Assembly: GCA_025766275.1 (NCBI GenBank)
Contig: JAFKAC010000030.1
Coordinates: 124,001 to 188,000, forward strand
Direction of reading: 5' to 3'
Origin: Lactarius indigo
Taxonomy: Eukaryota > Basidiomycota > Agaricomycetes > Russulales > Russulaceae
DNA length: 64,000 bases
The position numbers and the translations under genes were made by a program. Positions within the stretch are counted from its first letter, which is position 1; every line of letters begins with the position of its first letter. Shown here piece by piece: positions 42,638 to 53,070 of the stretch. The notes below the pieces were generated by a model. That model saw only the letters and a program-made list of their open reading frames with translations. It was not told the origin of the DNA and did no database searches.

Positions 42638-43376
42638 TGTCATGAACTCCCCAGTCACCTTTCCTTTTGCAGTTCCTATCTGATTCATTCCCTTTATTGG
42701 CAGTTACCTTCTCAGACCTCTGCTTCCCCTTATCTGATTGTTCTAGCACCTTCTGTGCTATTCTTGTCCACCCTTCTCCTGCCTTGCTGGCATGATACCA
42801 TCTTGCACAATGTTGACACCATCTTGCCAGCACATTACTCTATCTATAGCAACCAGTAGCACTATGCGCTCAGGCGCAATCCTGTACTATATAAGGAACC
42901 CTGTAGTGCGCCTTAGCTCCTTAGCTTTGGCTTAATCAACTATCTGCGTTGTATCTCCATTGACTCCTTGAGTGCCTCAGTCCCTTCAGCACTCAAGCCC
43001 TTGACCCTGAACCCCTGACCCTTGACCCTTCTCCCCTTTGGGTCATTCCCCTCTCAGCCTCTGTGCAGGCTTCCCCTTGACTTCGCTCTTACCCTCCTCC
43101 TGTCTTACTGGTCAGCCCAGTGACACGTGACCTTTGGACTTAGGCTGCTGAGCTCGTCCATTGCTACCGACTCAGTCACCTTAGCACAAGGGGCTGTTAC
43201 AGAAGGACCTTCCCACCTTAAGCACAGGGGGATTGTCGCCGACTCAGCTACCTCAGTGTAGGAGCTGTTACAGAAGACCTTAGGAGTCCTTCCATTCAGT
43301 GGGGATCCAACTCAGAGTCCTTTGCCTCAGGCAGGATCTGTTACAGAACGACGCACGCCCCCGCAGAGGCGTGACA
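42638..43376 (+). repeat. Cyclin-element 3' LTR
   Basis: 739 bp, preceded by AGAAAGGGGGTAA and followed by TSD GCCTT. One difference from the 5' LTR by eye. Confidence 0.93.
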
Positions 43377-43381
43377 GCCTT

Positions 43382-43433
43382 GAAGCGCATTGCAGACGAA
43401 CAGCGAGATTGGCCAGCGAGGGACTTTCAGTGA
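43382..43433 (+). pseudogene. Gypsy-B ORF3, last codons
   Basis: Continues from 30195 after removing the cyclin element and one GCCTT. The joined frame reads into KRIADEQRDWPARDFQ and stops at TGA 43431-43433. It lies 29 bp before the 3' LTR, after a purine tract. Confidence 0.7.
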
Positions 43434-43462
43434 GTCGGGGTCTCACGCTGAAAAGGGGGTGA

Positions 43463-43991
43463 TGTCATGTTTCGACTCGGAGGGACTGATAGTATGACGG
43501 GGGACCCTTACTGTACCGGTTGCAACTACGGCGGTAAGGTAGATTAGTTGTGGACTTACCTACGGTGATACGGTAGTGCGATAGGAGATACGGTGCGATA
43601 GCTGACTGATGACCAACGCCACTAGTACGGGTACTAGTAGTATTAGGGTTTGAGTTGTTTCTGCGATACATTGGACGCTACTTTACGGTGCCTCATAGCA
43701 GCGCTTCAAAGCCTGCTGGATATGTATTTAAGATTGCTTGTGAAGACCAAGATACGCCATCTTGGTCTTCTTGAATCGTCACTTGTTTCCTTTCTTTCTT
43801 CGCATCTACCCTAAGAACCTTTCGAGTCCAACTTCGTTTGTGACAAGTTGTCGAGTCTTGCTGGTGTACCTTTGAGTATTCACCAAGGCAGGAGCACGGA
43901 CCTTTGTGTTGTCGTGTCAGCAAGAACCTTTCGCTAAGTTGTTACCGCCTCTCTCAAGCTCAAGTTGAGCTAACGTCGTGACAACGTTACA
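43463..43991 (+). repeat. Gypsy-B 3' LTR
   Basis: 529 bp, TGTCATGTTTCG to ACGTTACA, followed by CAGCT (43992-43996). The partner of that TSD is the inverted AGCTG at 16855-16859. Confidence 0.92.
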
Positions 43992-43996
43992 CAGCT

Positions 43997-44228
43997 CACC
44001 TGTAGTTCGGAAAGTACCAGAAAATAGTCCCGAAAAACAACAGTATGTACGAGTATATAAGATGTAGCTTCAAGAGTAGAACAAGTCGTCTACTCTTCGT
44101 CTTGAATCCAGTAGTTGTCTCCTCACTTGCGTGCCTTTGAGCATTCCAAGTCAGCATCTTCCGCTTGTCTAAAAACAACAAGCTCTCGCACACGATTACG
44201 TCACGTACGGTCAGCTGGTACTGTGACA
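43997..44228 (+). repeat. Gypsy-C 5' LTR, second part
   Basis: Ends CTGTGACA and is followed by the primer site and Gag. The first 111 bp are at 16855-16965 on minus. Gypsy-B was inserted in this LTR, and the first part later moved with the inversion. Confidence 0.75.
44054..44097 (+). promoter_or_regulatory. Gypsy-C promoter and self-primer
   Basis: TATATAAG (44054) is 34 nt before GTCTACTCTT (44088-44097), the reverse complement of AAGAGTAGAC at 44230-44239, one base after the LTR (10 nt). A second AAGAGTAGA lies just upstream at about 44072, so the LTR can also form a hairpin, as in Gypsy-B. Confidence 0.68.
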
Positions 44229-44229
44229 T

Positions 44230-44239
44230 AAGAGTAGAC
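44230..44239 (+). promoter_or_regulatory. Gypsy-C self-primer-binding site
   Basis: AAGAGTAGAC, complementary over 10 positions to 44088-44097. Confidence 0.66.
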
Positions 44240-44271
44240 CCTCATCTTCCCGCCAAGCGACACAGCGCCTA

Positions 44272-45273
44272 GTGGTCGCACGAACACAAACTGGCAGACG
44301 CTCCGGACGGACTGTTTGCATACATCGAACCCGCCACCGACTTAAACGACAGCACCGAAAAACGACTGGTGCTCAGATGAACGACACCCAATCTCACCGA
44401 TCTCATGGTAAAAGGCCTCGTGTGGGAGCACCACAGGGGATACACGCTAGAACGTTCACCGGACCCAAGCCTCGACATCGAATATTTTGAAAACGAAAAC
44501 ACCTGGTACGAAGTACTACTAGATTACCTGGGTTGGGCGACATATAATAGCGCTCGCATCGAGCGACCACACGACTGGGGACTGCGCATCCGATCCGACA
44601 TCCAAACTGTTCCAGAATACGACTGGAACACTCACCGATTAGCCGTCATCTCACTAAAACGAAAAGGAAAACGACACTCACCGCAGCAACCCCCACCGTT
44701 TACACCACTCCCATTCCCAACCGCGGTTCCACCTACTCCGATGGCAAGCGGTTCCAGTAGTACGCCCACTGCAACGACCAATGGCCCACTCCAGGGAGGA
44801 GCGCCTACATACTTCGATGGAAATAGAGCAAAGAGTGCTCAATTCCTACACGAGTTTAATCAGTACCGACGAGTCAACCGCACTAACGAACGAATGGTTT
44901 CACCATACCAACGGGTCGCGTTAGCGCTGACCCTTATACAAGGACCTGACGTAGAAAATTGGAACCAGTCACAGGATAAGAAACTGGATGACAAAATCAA
45001 CCACGCTACGCACCCCATCACCAAAACCGACAAGTGATTGTGGAACGAGTTCATAAACGATTTTAAAAATGCCTGGACCAATACGCTCAGTAAACAGAAC
45101 GCGTACGCCAAGCTAACCGCTTTGACGATGAACAGTGAGGCGATCGACGAATACATCACCTGGTTTGAACAACTTGCGGATGCAGCAGGGTGGGACATGA
45201 CTGCCATCGGGACGGTCGACTTGTTTCAACGAGGCCTAAAGAAAGGACTCCTCGTCGCCTGCCTGAAGCGCGG
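44272..45273 (+). pseudogene. gag: Gypsy-C Gag, N-terminal part
   Basis: There is no ATG right after the primer site; a GTG stands at 44272, as in B and D. The first about 45 codons and the next block are in different frames (shift near 44400). The readable frame (LDIEYFENENTWYEVLL, 44405 on) is the counterpart of the N-terminal Gag domain of B and D. Then come a Pro-rich linker and the Gag core (YFDGNRAKSAQFLHEF). A TGA at 45035-45037 breaks it. It is interrupted at 45274 by a solo LTR. Confidence 0.75.
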
Positions 45274-46013
45274 TGTCACGAACCACCTACTACTTTTCCC
45301 TTCTTGTCCTTATCTGATCCATCTCCTTTCCTGACTGTTACCTTTCTTGGACCTATGCTTCCCCTTTATCCGATCGTTCTAGCACCTTCTGTGCTATTCT
45401 CGTCCACCCTTCTTCTGCCTTGCTGGCATGACACCATCTTGCACGATATTAACACCATCTTGCCAGCACATTATTCTATCTATAGCAACCAGTAGCACTA
45501 TGCGCTCAGGCGCAATCCTGTACTATATAAGGAACCCTGTAGTGCGCCTTAGCTCCTTAGCTTTGGCTTAATCAATCATCTGCGTTGTATCTCCATTGAC
45601 TCCTTGAGTGCTTCAGTCCCTTCATCACTCAAGTTCTTGACCCTGAACCCTTACCCTTGACCCTTATCCCCTTTGGGCCATTCCCCTCTCAGCCTCTGTG
45701 CAGGCTTCCCCTTGACTTCGCTCTCATCCTCTTTCTGTCTTACTGGTCAGCCCAGTGACACGTGACCTTTGGACTTAGGCCTCCGCGCTCGTCCATTGCT
45801 ACAGACTCAGTCGCCTTAGCACAAGGGGCTGTTACAGAAGGACCTTCCCACCTTAGCACAGGGGGATTGCCACAGACTCAGCTACCTTGGTACAGGGGCT
45901 GTTACAGAGGACCTTAGGAGTCGTTGCACACAGTGCCGATCCGACTTGGCTATCGACTGCCACGTGACAGGAAGCCATTACAGAACAACGCACGCCCCCA
46001 CAGAGGCGTGACA
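45274..46013 (+). repeat. Solo LTR of the cyclin-element family in Gypsy-C Gag
   Basis: 740 bp, TGTCACGAACC to GAGGCGTGACA, with TSD CGCGG (45269-45273 and 46014-46018). It is divergent from the complete element but retains TATATAAG and AGCTTTGGCTT. Excision restores the Gag frame (LKRGVMPVTMDDW). Confidence 0.92.
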
Positions 46014-46018
46014 CGCGG

Positions 46019-46762
46019 AGTCATGCCTGTCACCATGGACGACTGGAAGGTCGCAACAAGGGAGGAGGTCCAACGGTTCCACACAATTACTAACTGCATA
46101 GCCGCTCTAGGCAAGGGAACGGCACCGCCACCAAAACTGATAGCACCTCGGCCAACTACCTGTAATGAGATCGTACCAATGGATGTCGACGCTGTAAATA
46201 CGTTTATCCCTTGACAGAAAACCCCCCAAGAACAAGCAGAATGGGAGCGCTGCAGAAAAGAGGGCCTTTGCTTTCGCTGTAAACAGTCGGGGCACCTTTC
46301 GCACGATTGCCCAAAAAAGAGGACGAACCCTAGTCGGGTTAACGAGATCACCACGACCCAAATGCAACAACTATCAACGAACTCCGCACCTGCACTTGAC
46401 AAACAAACGCTCATCTCCGGTTTGCTGGGATTATCCAACGCTGATTGAAGGCAGATGATATCTCAAATGCTCATCGAAGCCGGAGTCGATGACGACGATG
46501 ACCTAGAGGAAGGCAGCGTAACTGAGATTAACGCCCTCTCGTCCGACGATGGGACGACACTCACAGTTCAGATAGCAGTCGAAAGTGGGGGCAAGGTGCC
46601 AGCGTTACTCAACTCAGGAGCTTCACAGAACTTCATCAATACCACTCTTATCCAACGGCTCAGAATGGCCACGATCAGAATACCACCAGAAAAGCATACA
46701 ATGCCAATGGGACTCCTAACCAATCGGGAACGATCACTGAGGCATGCCTGGTCACACTCTCC
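46019..46762 (+). pseudogene. gag-pol: Gypsy-C Gag C-terminus, zinc knuckle and protease
   Basis: Continues Gag (VMPVTMDDWKVAT). TGA at 46212-46214. The zinc knuckle CFRCKQSGHLSHDC is near 46271. TGA at 46446-46448. The protease has ALLNSGASQNFI near 46605, where the catalytic Asp of DSGAS is Asn, a G to A change. A frameshift around 46700-46740 separates this frame from the one that continues at 53616 (TEACLVTLSWGGHAY). Copia-2 interrupts at 46763. Confidence 0.8.
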
Positions 46763-47307
46763 TGTTGAGACGCGACTGTTAAAGTTACATGTCTCGTGGG
46801 ATCTGATTGAGTCAGCCCACATACTATATACGGTATCTGTCCTTTATGGACTTATGGACACTCCGGACTCATACGGACCGCTTTTGTTTATCTTTATTGT
46901 TAAGACCTATATATGGTTCTTATTGTTCTTTCTATTGTTAAGATACCGGTATTGTCTGCTTTAGGCAGTTATTGTTCTCTGCCATCCAATGGCATTTCTC
47001 CCTCTGGCGCACAGACCATCTGTATTGTGTTTGGATCACCAGTGCGCACAGACCATTATTAGCTAAGCGTCCTGTATATAAGGACTGCTGTTTTCGCCTC
47101 TACACTTCAGAGTTCCTTCTACCTCTGAAGTGTAAGTTCCTTCCATCTACCTTACTCTCTTCACCTTTACTTATAAGATGTTCTATAGAACTTGTCTGTC
47201 TCTAGGTGTGTAGTAATGGTATTAGAGTTCCTTCTACCTCTGAAGTAACTTGTCTGTCTCTAGCTGTCCAAGCTTATTTCTTGCTTGTTAGTTCTGCGCT
47301 TCAAACA
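46763..47307 (+). repeat. Copia-2 5' LTR
   Basis: TGTTGAGACGCG to TTCAAACA, with TATATAAGGAC near 47076 as a TATA candidate. It contains an internal duplication of AGAGTTCCTTCTACCTCTGA. Confidence 0.94.
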
Positions 47308-47319
47308 GGTTATGGGCCC
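47308..47319 (+). promoter_or_regulatory. Copia-2 primer-binding site (half-tRNA iMet type)
   Basis: GGTTATGGGCCC immediately after the LTR, shared by all three Copia elements in the window. Confidence 0.82.
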
Positions 47320-48316
47320 TGACGCCTAATAACTAACTTGCTTTATCAGATCTACTTGTGTCATCTTGCTCTCTCAGCCGACCACAACTTTTTTTGTCGT
47401 CACCTACACTTTCAGTGAGCATCCTCTATCCTCTTTCGACACACCCTCCTTTTCTTGTCCACCATGACTTCAGTCATGTGCCATTTTGGCTAGCCTCCTA
47501 AGGAGGTTCTCATGAGAGGTTTTACATAAACCTCAAATTCCTCTGTGCGCACTACTATATCTTCATTACCCAGTTTTCGTCTGGAAGTGCTTTAATAGGC
47601 CAATAGGGGAAGACCCTTGCGGCTATAGGCCTCTCTAATGGTTGGGTGATACTCGGTTAATACCTGGGTCACTTTAAGGGGTGTGAAGGCCTGGTTAATA
47701 GTCAAACCCAGAAGTCCTTCCCTCTGACACAACTAGGAGACGCTACTTAGTACTATACACAGTAGCTATGACTAGACCTCTGCTAGGAGAAGTATTCGCT
47801 CCCTTTGTGCAGGATTCGCTGCATAGCAAGTATCACTAGTCTAGTTACTTAGTACCAAGACCCTTAATGGTCTGTTCTAGAGACTCCACAGACGGAAGAT
47901 TCAGTTGTTATGGGAGTTGATCCCTATCACTGTCTCTTGAACTCGCTGTTGGCTCCTCTCTAGGGTACTACCCTTTACTATAGATCCTTAGTAGCCCCAG
48001 CATCAAGGCTGTAAGGCTGAGGGATACAGAGACTTAGTAGTCCTTCGCCGGACCAAAAGCTCCTATTCCGTCGAAGCCAACAAAGCTGTTGCATGACTAT
48101 TACCCATAGTAACATTTGGGCTTTGTGGGTCTTAGTATAAGGCAGCCATCAGTACAATGATTCCACTATATAATTATACCCAAGTCGCACACACTTGAGG
48201 CATGACACCATATGTGTTATGGAGTATAGCGCTCCTATGGCTGGACCATTACTTTCTCTACCAAGATCTGAGCTGGTTCTGACTGCTCCTCGGAACCAGA
48301 TTTACAAACATCTCAA
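47320..48316 (+). other. Copia-2 leader
   Basis: About 1 kb between the primer site and the Gag ATG, unusually long for Copia. It has no sizeable ORF and several short upstream ATGs, so efficient translation would need an intron, re-initiation or internal entry. I see no convincing intron pair. Confidence 0.6.
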
Positions 48317-51300
48317 ATGTCTTTCCACCTCGTCTTCCCTCCGTCCGTCACCCTCGCCAAGTTGGATGGCACCAACTGGCAGACTTGGTCTGCCACCTTT
48401 ACCTCCCTCATGCTGATGAATGGGTGCAGCAGGCACCTTACACACGGTGCTCCTGCTTCAGTGCCCCAACATCCCCCTCTCGCAGCAGGTGCTGTGGGGC
48501 CCACTGGCCCTACAGATGAGGGACTCGCCATCCTTGCCCTCTGGGCAAAACAAGAGGAGGTCATCACTGGCCTCTTATTTTTATCAGTGACAACGGAGGT
48601 CCTATCTGGTATTCACTCCTCTCACATCTTCCCAACTGTCCATGACAAGTTTGTGGAGTTGGAGAACCTCTATGGTCAGGTTGGCTCTATGGCCACCTTC
48701 AATATTTGGGTGGGCTTGGCAAACACCAAGCTTCAGGAAGGTAGCCCCTTCCTGCCTCAGCTCCAAAAAATGCTGGATCTGAGGAACACCCTGGTGGAAC
48801 AAGGGATGCCCGTCTCGGACATGCAAATGTCCTTTATTCTTCTAGACGCGCTCCCCCCATCCTACAGCACCATAGCTGGCACCATCCTGGCCTCTGGCCC
48901 CCCCTCTAACCTCCAACCTCAGGACCTCATCAACAGGTTCATCAACGAGGAATCTCGTCTCGCCGGTCCCGTGGCGTCCTACAACAAGGTCGCCCCCGTT
49001 AAGAAATCTTCGGCCCCTCACGCTCATGAGGCGCGGCCATCGGGCAGCTCTGTGTCTTCGGACATAATCTGCCATTACTGCAAAAAGCCTGGCCATAAAA
49101 AGCCAGAATGTTACAAACTCAAACGGGACCAGGAGAATGCTAAGAAGGGGAAGGCAGGACAGCGGGCAAAGGCCGCCCAGAATACCACAGTAGAAGTGCC
49201 GGACTCACTTCCGGCAAACAGGTTAAATAGCATACCTGTACCAAAGAGCCGACTATTTACTATAGTCAATGGCTCTGGCAAAATAGAGGAGGTACATGAA
49301 GTACCTCAGGTTTCCCTTTACACGATGGGTACACACAGTACCCAGATTGCATCAAAATGGATGATGGACAGTGGGGCATCAGCACACTTTACCCCTCACA
49401 TAGAAGACTACGACACCTACACTCCTCACAAAGGTGTTGAAGTACTTCTAGGAGATAACTCCTTGCTAAGGAGTGTTGGTACTGGAACGGTAACAATCCA
49501 TACCAACTTTGGGTATGACCTAAAAATCTCCAATGTGCTGCACCTACCTAATACGCATTCGCGTATACTGTCCACCCCTGCCCTAACAGCTAAGGGGGCC
49601 ATAGTAAGTTTTGATGCCACTACCTTTGCTATAAGGTATGATGGGAAAACCATTGCGGAAGGACACAAGGCTTCAGGCCTATACTGGCTTGATGGGCACC
49701 ATAAAGTAAATGCCCAAGCAACTGCATCTGCTAGCCTTGATGTCTGGCATCGGCGCATGGGACATATGTCCAAAGAAGCGCTCCAAAGATATGCTCCGAA
49801 GTCCGTAAAAGGACTTAACATAGATGAATCCCCTGAGGAAGAAGGTCCCTGTCATGGGTGTGAACTTGGCAAGTCCACCCGCAAACCTTTTCCTCCTTCC
49901 CAGAAGCGTGCACAAGAATCCCTTGAACTTGTGCACAGTGACCTTGTTGGCCCACTACAGAGTAACTCTATCCAGGGCAACAAATACTTTGCCACCTTCA
50001 TAGATGACTTCTCAAAAGCTGCAGTTGTCATCCCTATGAAGTCCAAAGACGAGTTTACGGGTGCCTTCCTACACTACAAGGCATGGGCTGAAAAACAACA
50101 AAATAAGCCCATTAAAACCCTGCACTCAGATCGTGGTGGCGAGTATGTCAACAATGTCCTTAAAGACATTCTTCTGGAGGAAGGGATTGAGCATATGCTT
50201 ACGATGCCTTATTCCCCACAACAGAACGGGAGAGCCGAGCGGTTTAACCGCACTATCATGGAAAAAGGCACCAGCATGCTTCATCATGCAGGTCTTAGCC
50301 TTGGCTTTTGGGAACAAGCAGTTCAAACTGCAGTGCACATCTATAATCGCACTCCCACCCGTTCTAATGAGTGGAAAACTCCGCTGGAGCTCTGGGATGG
50401 TACAGTTCCAGATGTCTCTTACTTTAGAGTATTCGGCTGCAAAGCCTACTATCATGTACCAGAACACAACCGGCGCAAATTAGATCCTAAATCAAAGGAA
50501 GCCGTGTTTGTGGGCTATGAACCCAATTCAAAGGGTTACAAACTCTGGGATAGACATAGCCGGTGCTTCGTCTCTTCACGAGATGTTACATTTGACGAAG
50601 CTACCTTCCCATCCCTGAGTGACCTGACTAGTCACTCCAACCAACCAATCACTTCTCCCGTGTCCGGCGAACCTGCTAAAGGGGCTGCTGTTGCCGGTGA
50701 GATATTCTTTGTAGTGCCTAGTCAGCCTACGCCAGCTGTTGCCCCTGCGGCACCTCAGACACCAGTCTTTGTCTTACCACCTGTCCAGGTGCCTGCAGTA
50801 CCAATACAACAGCCTAGCACACCCCCCAACACTTCTCCAAATCCCGCCGACCAGACTATCTATCACACTCCTCCATCCCAAGCACCTGCACCTACCACCC
50901 CAAGGCGCCCTCGCACTCGCTCGCAAGGGAGACCGCCTGTAGTAACTGCCCCAATCCCTGCCCCTAACTTCAATAGGGACATCTCTCCTCCTAGGGAAAC
51001 ACCTAGATCTCCGAGGAATGGGCAAGTTACTTCACCCCCTCGCCCAAGGCGTGGGACCAGGGTACGATTCACAAATCCTCGCTACTACACAGAGGAGAAC
51101 GATGAATTTGTGCCTGGGAGTAGCAGACTGGGTATGATGGACTTGCTGAACGCTGCCGAGGTTCCTGGCTACAAGGACCCGCAGACCTTTAAGCAAGCTA
51201 TGGAATCTGACCAAGCTGTCGATTGGCTTGAAGCATGCCAGTATGAACTGGACGCTCTCGACAAGCTTGATGTCTGGAGGCTAGAACCCCTTCCTGAAGG

Positions 51301-52720
51301 AAGGAAGGTGGTTAAGTGTAAATGGGTGTTTAAAAAGAAAGCGGATGGACGCTTTCGTGCTAGGCTAGTGGCAAAAGGGTTCACCCAACTAGAGGGGGTG
51401 GACTTTGACGAAACTTTCTCCCCAGTTGCCCGCTTTGAGTCCTTGCGACTCCTTCTCGCGTTGGCTACGCTTGAAGACTGGCATATTCACCAGATGGATG
51501 TCAAGTCGGCATTCCTTCATGGGGAACTGGAGGAAGAAATTTACATGGAGCAACCAGTCGGTTTCGTCACAGCTGGCTCCGAGCACCTTGTGTGCCGGCT
51601 ACAGAAGGCCCTCTATGGCCTGAAACAAGCTTCCCGCGCATGGAATGTGCAGTTCCATGGGGTCTTAGTCGACCTAGGCTTCACGCGGACGTACTCTGAT
51701 GCAGGAGTATACGTGTATCATCTTCAAGAGGGGGGTGATACACTTTTCGTGATCTTATATGTAGATGACATCACTATACTCGGAAGTTCCTTATCAAAGA
51801 TCAATGATCTGAAGGCTTCTCTATCTAGTCGATATGAGATGACCGATCTGGGAGAAATCCAGTCTTATCTCGGTGTTAACATCACCAGAGATCGTGCTAA
51901 TCGCACTATGGAAATCAACCAGTCAGACTACATCCGCGATGTGGTGGAACGATTTGGAATGTCTGATTCCAATCCGGTATATACCCCTCTTCCCTCTGGC
52001 GCCGAGGCACACTTGATCAAGTACACAGATCAGGCCTCTACTTCTGAGATTAAGAAGTATCAACAGATAATCGGGTCTCTGCTATATGCGCAGATTGGAA
52101 GCAGACCTGATATTTCCTTCGCTGTTGCGCGCCTTAGCCAATTTGCTTCCAACCCCTCACCTCAGCATTTACGCCTAGCCAAGTATGTCCTAGCCTATCT
52201 TAATAGCACCAAGGACTACTCATTACGCTATGCTGGAGGGAATGGCAATAGTGGTGAAGGCCTTCATGGCTACTGCGACGCTTCCTGGGGAGATCAGGAA
52301 GAAAAGCACTCCACCTCAGGTTTTGTCTACCTGCTTGCAAATGGAGCCATCTCTTGGTGTACCAGAAAGCAAAAGACAATTGCGCAGTCTACCACTGAGG
52401 CAGAATACATGAGCCTCTCAGACGCCTCCAATCAGGCTCAGTGGTATGCCACCTTCCTTGGAGAACTGGGGTATGAGGTATCCTCCCCCATTCCTCTGCA
52501 CTGTGACAATAAGGGTGCTGTGGACTTAGCTCTCAACCCTGTCACTGGGAGACGCTCTAAACACATCCTGATCAAACACCATGTAGTCAGGGAGTACGTA
52601 GAGAACAAGGTCATACACCTGATACGTACACCCACAGGGGAAATGGTTGCAGATGGACTTACTAAGTCACTGCCCAGAGAACCCTTTGAAAAAATGGTTG
52701 TTGATCTAGGAATGGTGTAA
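48317..52720 (+). CDS. gag-pol: Copia-2 Gag-Pol polyprotein
   Basis: 1467 residues, no stop or frameshift. Gag starts with LAKLDGTNWQTWSATFTSLM. Zinc knuckle CHYCKKPGHKKPEC at about 252-265. Protease MMDSGASAHFT at about 349. Integrase HHCC at about 478-520 (HRRMGHMSK, CHGCELGK). The integrase core Asp residues are in HSDLVGPL (about 541) and SDRGGEY (about 604) and the Glu in NGRAERF (about 637). A Pro-rich linker spans about 790-900. RT runs from about 960, with VKSAFLHGELEEEIYMEQP and catalytic YVDD at about 1148. RNase H has YCDASWGD (about 1318), TEAEYMSLSDA (about 1361) and CDNKGAVDLA (about 1395). All catalytic residues are present. A single frame means Gag and Pol are made as one product. 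Confidence 0.95.
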   Translation: MSFHLVFPPSVTLAKLDGTNWQTWSATFTSLMLMNGCSRHLTHGAPASVPQHPPLAAGAVGPTGPTDEGLAILALWAKQEEVITGLLFLSVTTEVLSGIHSSHIFPTVHDKFVELENLYGQVGSMATFNIWVGLANTKLQEGSPFLPQLQKMLDLRNTLVEQGMPVSDMQMSFILLDALPPSYSTIAGTILASGPPSNLQPQDLINRFINEESRLAGPVASYNKVAPVKKSSAPHAHEARPSGSSVSSDIICHYCKKPGHKKPECYKLKRDQENAKKGKAGQRAKAAQNTTVEVPDSLPANRLNSIPVPKSRLFTIVNGSGKIEEVHEVPQVSLYTMGTHSTQIASKWMMDSGASAHFTPHIEDYDTYTPHKGVEVLLGDNSLLRSVGTGTVTIHTNFGYDLKISNVLHLPNTHSRILSTPALTAKGAIVSFDATTFAIRYDGKTIAEGHKASGLYWLDGHHKVNAQATASASLDVWHRRMGHMSKEALQRYAPKSVKGLNIDESPEEEGPCHGCELGKSTRKPFPPSQKRAQESLELVHSDLVGPLQSNSIQGNKYFATFIDDFSKAAVVIPMKSKDEFTGAFLHYKAWAEKQQNKPIKTLHSDRGGEYVNNVLKDILLEEGIEHMLTMPYSPQQNGRAERFNRTIMEKGTSMLHHAGLSLGFWEQAVQTAVHIYNRTPTRSNEWKTPLELWDGTVPDVSYFRVFGCKAYYHVPEHNRRKLDPKSKEAVFVGYEPNSKGYKLWDRHSRCFVSSRDVTFDEATFPSLSDLTSHSNQPITSPVSGEPAKGAAVAGEIFFVVPSQPTPAVAPAAPQTPVFVLPPVQVPAVPIQQPSTPPNTSPNPADQTIYHTPPSQAPAPTTPRRPRTRSQGRPPVVTAPIPAPNFNRDISPPRETPRSPRNGQVTSPPRPRRGTRVRFTNPRYYTEENDEFVPGSSRLGMMDLLNAAEVPGYKDPQTFKQAMESDQAVDWLEACQYELDALDKLDVWRLEPLPEGRKVVKCKWVFKKKADGRFRARLVAKGFTQLEGVDFDETFSPVARFESLRLLLALATLEDWHIHQMDVKSAFLHGELEEEIYMEQPVGFVTAGSEHLVCRLQKALYGLKQASRAWNVQFHGVLVDLGFTRTYSDAGVYVYHLQEGGDTLFVILYVDDITILGSSLSKINDLKASLSSRYEMTDLGEIQSYLGVNITRDRANRTMEINQSDYIRDVVERFGMSDSNPVYTPLPSGAEAHLIKYTDQASTSEIKKYQQIIGSLLYAQIGSRPDISFAVARLSQFASNPSPQHLRLAKYVLAYLNSTKDYSLRYAGGNGNSGEGLHGYCDASWGDQEEKHSTSGFVYLLANGAISWCTRKQKTIAQSTTEAEYMSLSDASNQAQWYATFLGELGYEVSSPIPLHCDNKGAVDLALNPVTGRRSKHILIKHHVVREYVENKVIHLIRTPTGEMVADGLTKSLPREPFEKMVVDLGMV

Positions 52721-53070
52721 AGATGGGTTCTAGGACGTCGAACTATTGTGTATACTAGCAATAGAACTCCTAGTTTAATAGCTAAGAAAAACCCTTCTTA
52801 GAGAACTGAAGAAGTTGGACCTGTTCCAACTTATCTCCCAGTTGATGGCTCTTCAAAAAGTAGTTCTTCTGAACTACATTATCCTCATAGAGCAGTGCAT
52901 GAAGACCTCCAAAAGGTTGTCCTTTATCAGGACTTCTGCGTACATAGATTCTTTCTAACCAGAGAATCGAAACATTTCTCATAAGAACAGTAAAGCAACA
53001 AAGTGTCCTGTCAAGGCACTTTCACTCAATGCTTGCACCACACTTGTGGACTGTCTCTATCATGGAGGGA
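52721..53070 (+). other. Copia-2 3' untranslated region
   Basis: 350 bp between the Pol stop and the 3' LTR, ending in the purine-rich ATGGAGGGA before TGTTGAGACG. No ORF. Confidence 0.65.

Larger units (their letters stand above)
30196..43376 (+). mobile_element. Non-autonomous LTR retrotransposon carrying a cyclin ORF
   Basis: LTRs of 739 bp are at 30196-30934 and 42638-43376, differing at one site by eye (about 30685 versus 43127). The TSD is GCCTT (30191-30195 and 43377-43381). The purine tract AGAAAGGGGGTAA precedes the 3' LTR, as in Gypsy-D. Without Copia-3 the internal region is about 4.7 kb with a single ORF of roughly 1500 codons. There is no protease, RT, RNase H or integrase. The last third has a cyclin box. 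Near-identical LTRs, a clean TSD and two solo LTRs of the same family show recent mobility, presumably using chromovirus enzymes in trans. Confidence 0.92.
22937..43991 (+). mobile_element. Gypsy-B, chromovirus with an extra ORF3, decayed
   Basis: LTRs of 529 bp are at 22937-23465 and 43463-43991. The 3' LTR is preceded by AAAAGGGGGTGA. Its true TSD is CAGCT: one copy follows the 3' LTR (43992-43996) and the other is at 16855-16859 in inverted form. The order is Gag, protease, RT, RNase H, integrase, chromodomain, ORF3. At least ten in-frame TGA codons are spread over the coding part. The cyclin element is inserted in ORF3 at 30196. Confidence 0.92.

Noticed and set aside
30047..42833. Recurring ORF starting MLARWCQHCARWY
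   Set aside because: Antisense frame inside the cyclin-element LTR (copies near 3830, 30047 and 42543). No coding signal.
23167..43923. Recurring ORF starting MLTRQHKGPCSC in several places
   Set aside because: It lies within copies of the Gypsy-B LTR. It repeats because the LTR repeats and spans the promoter.
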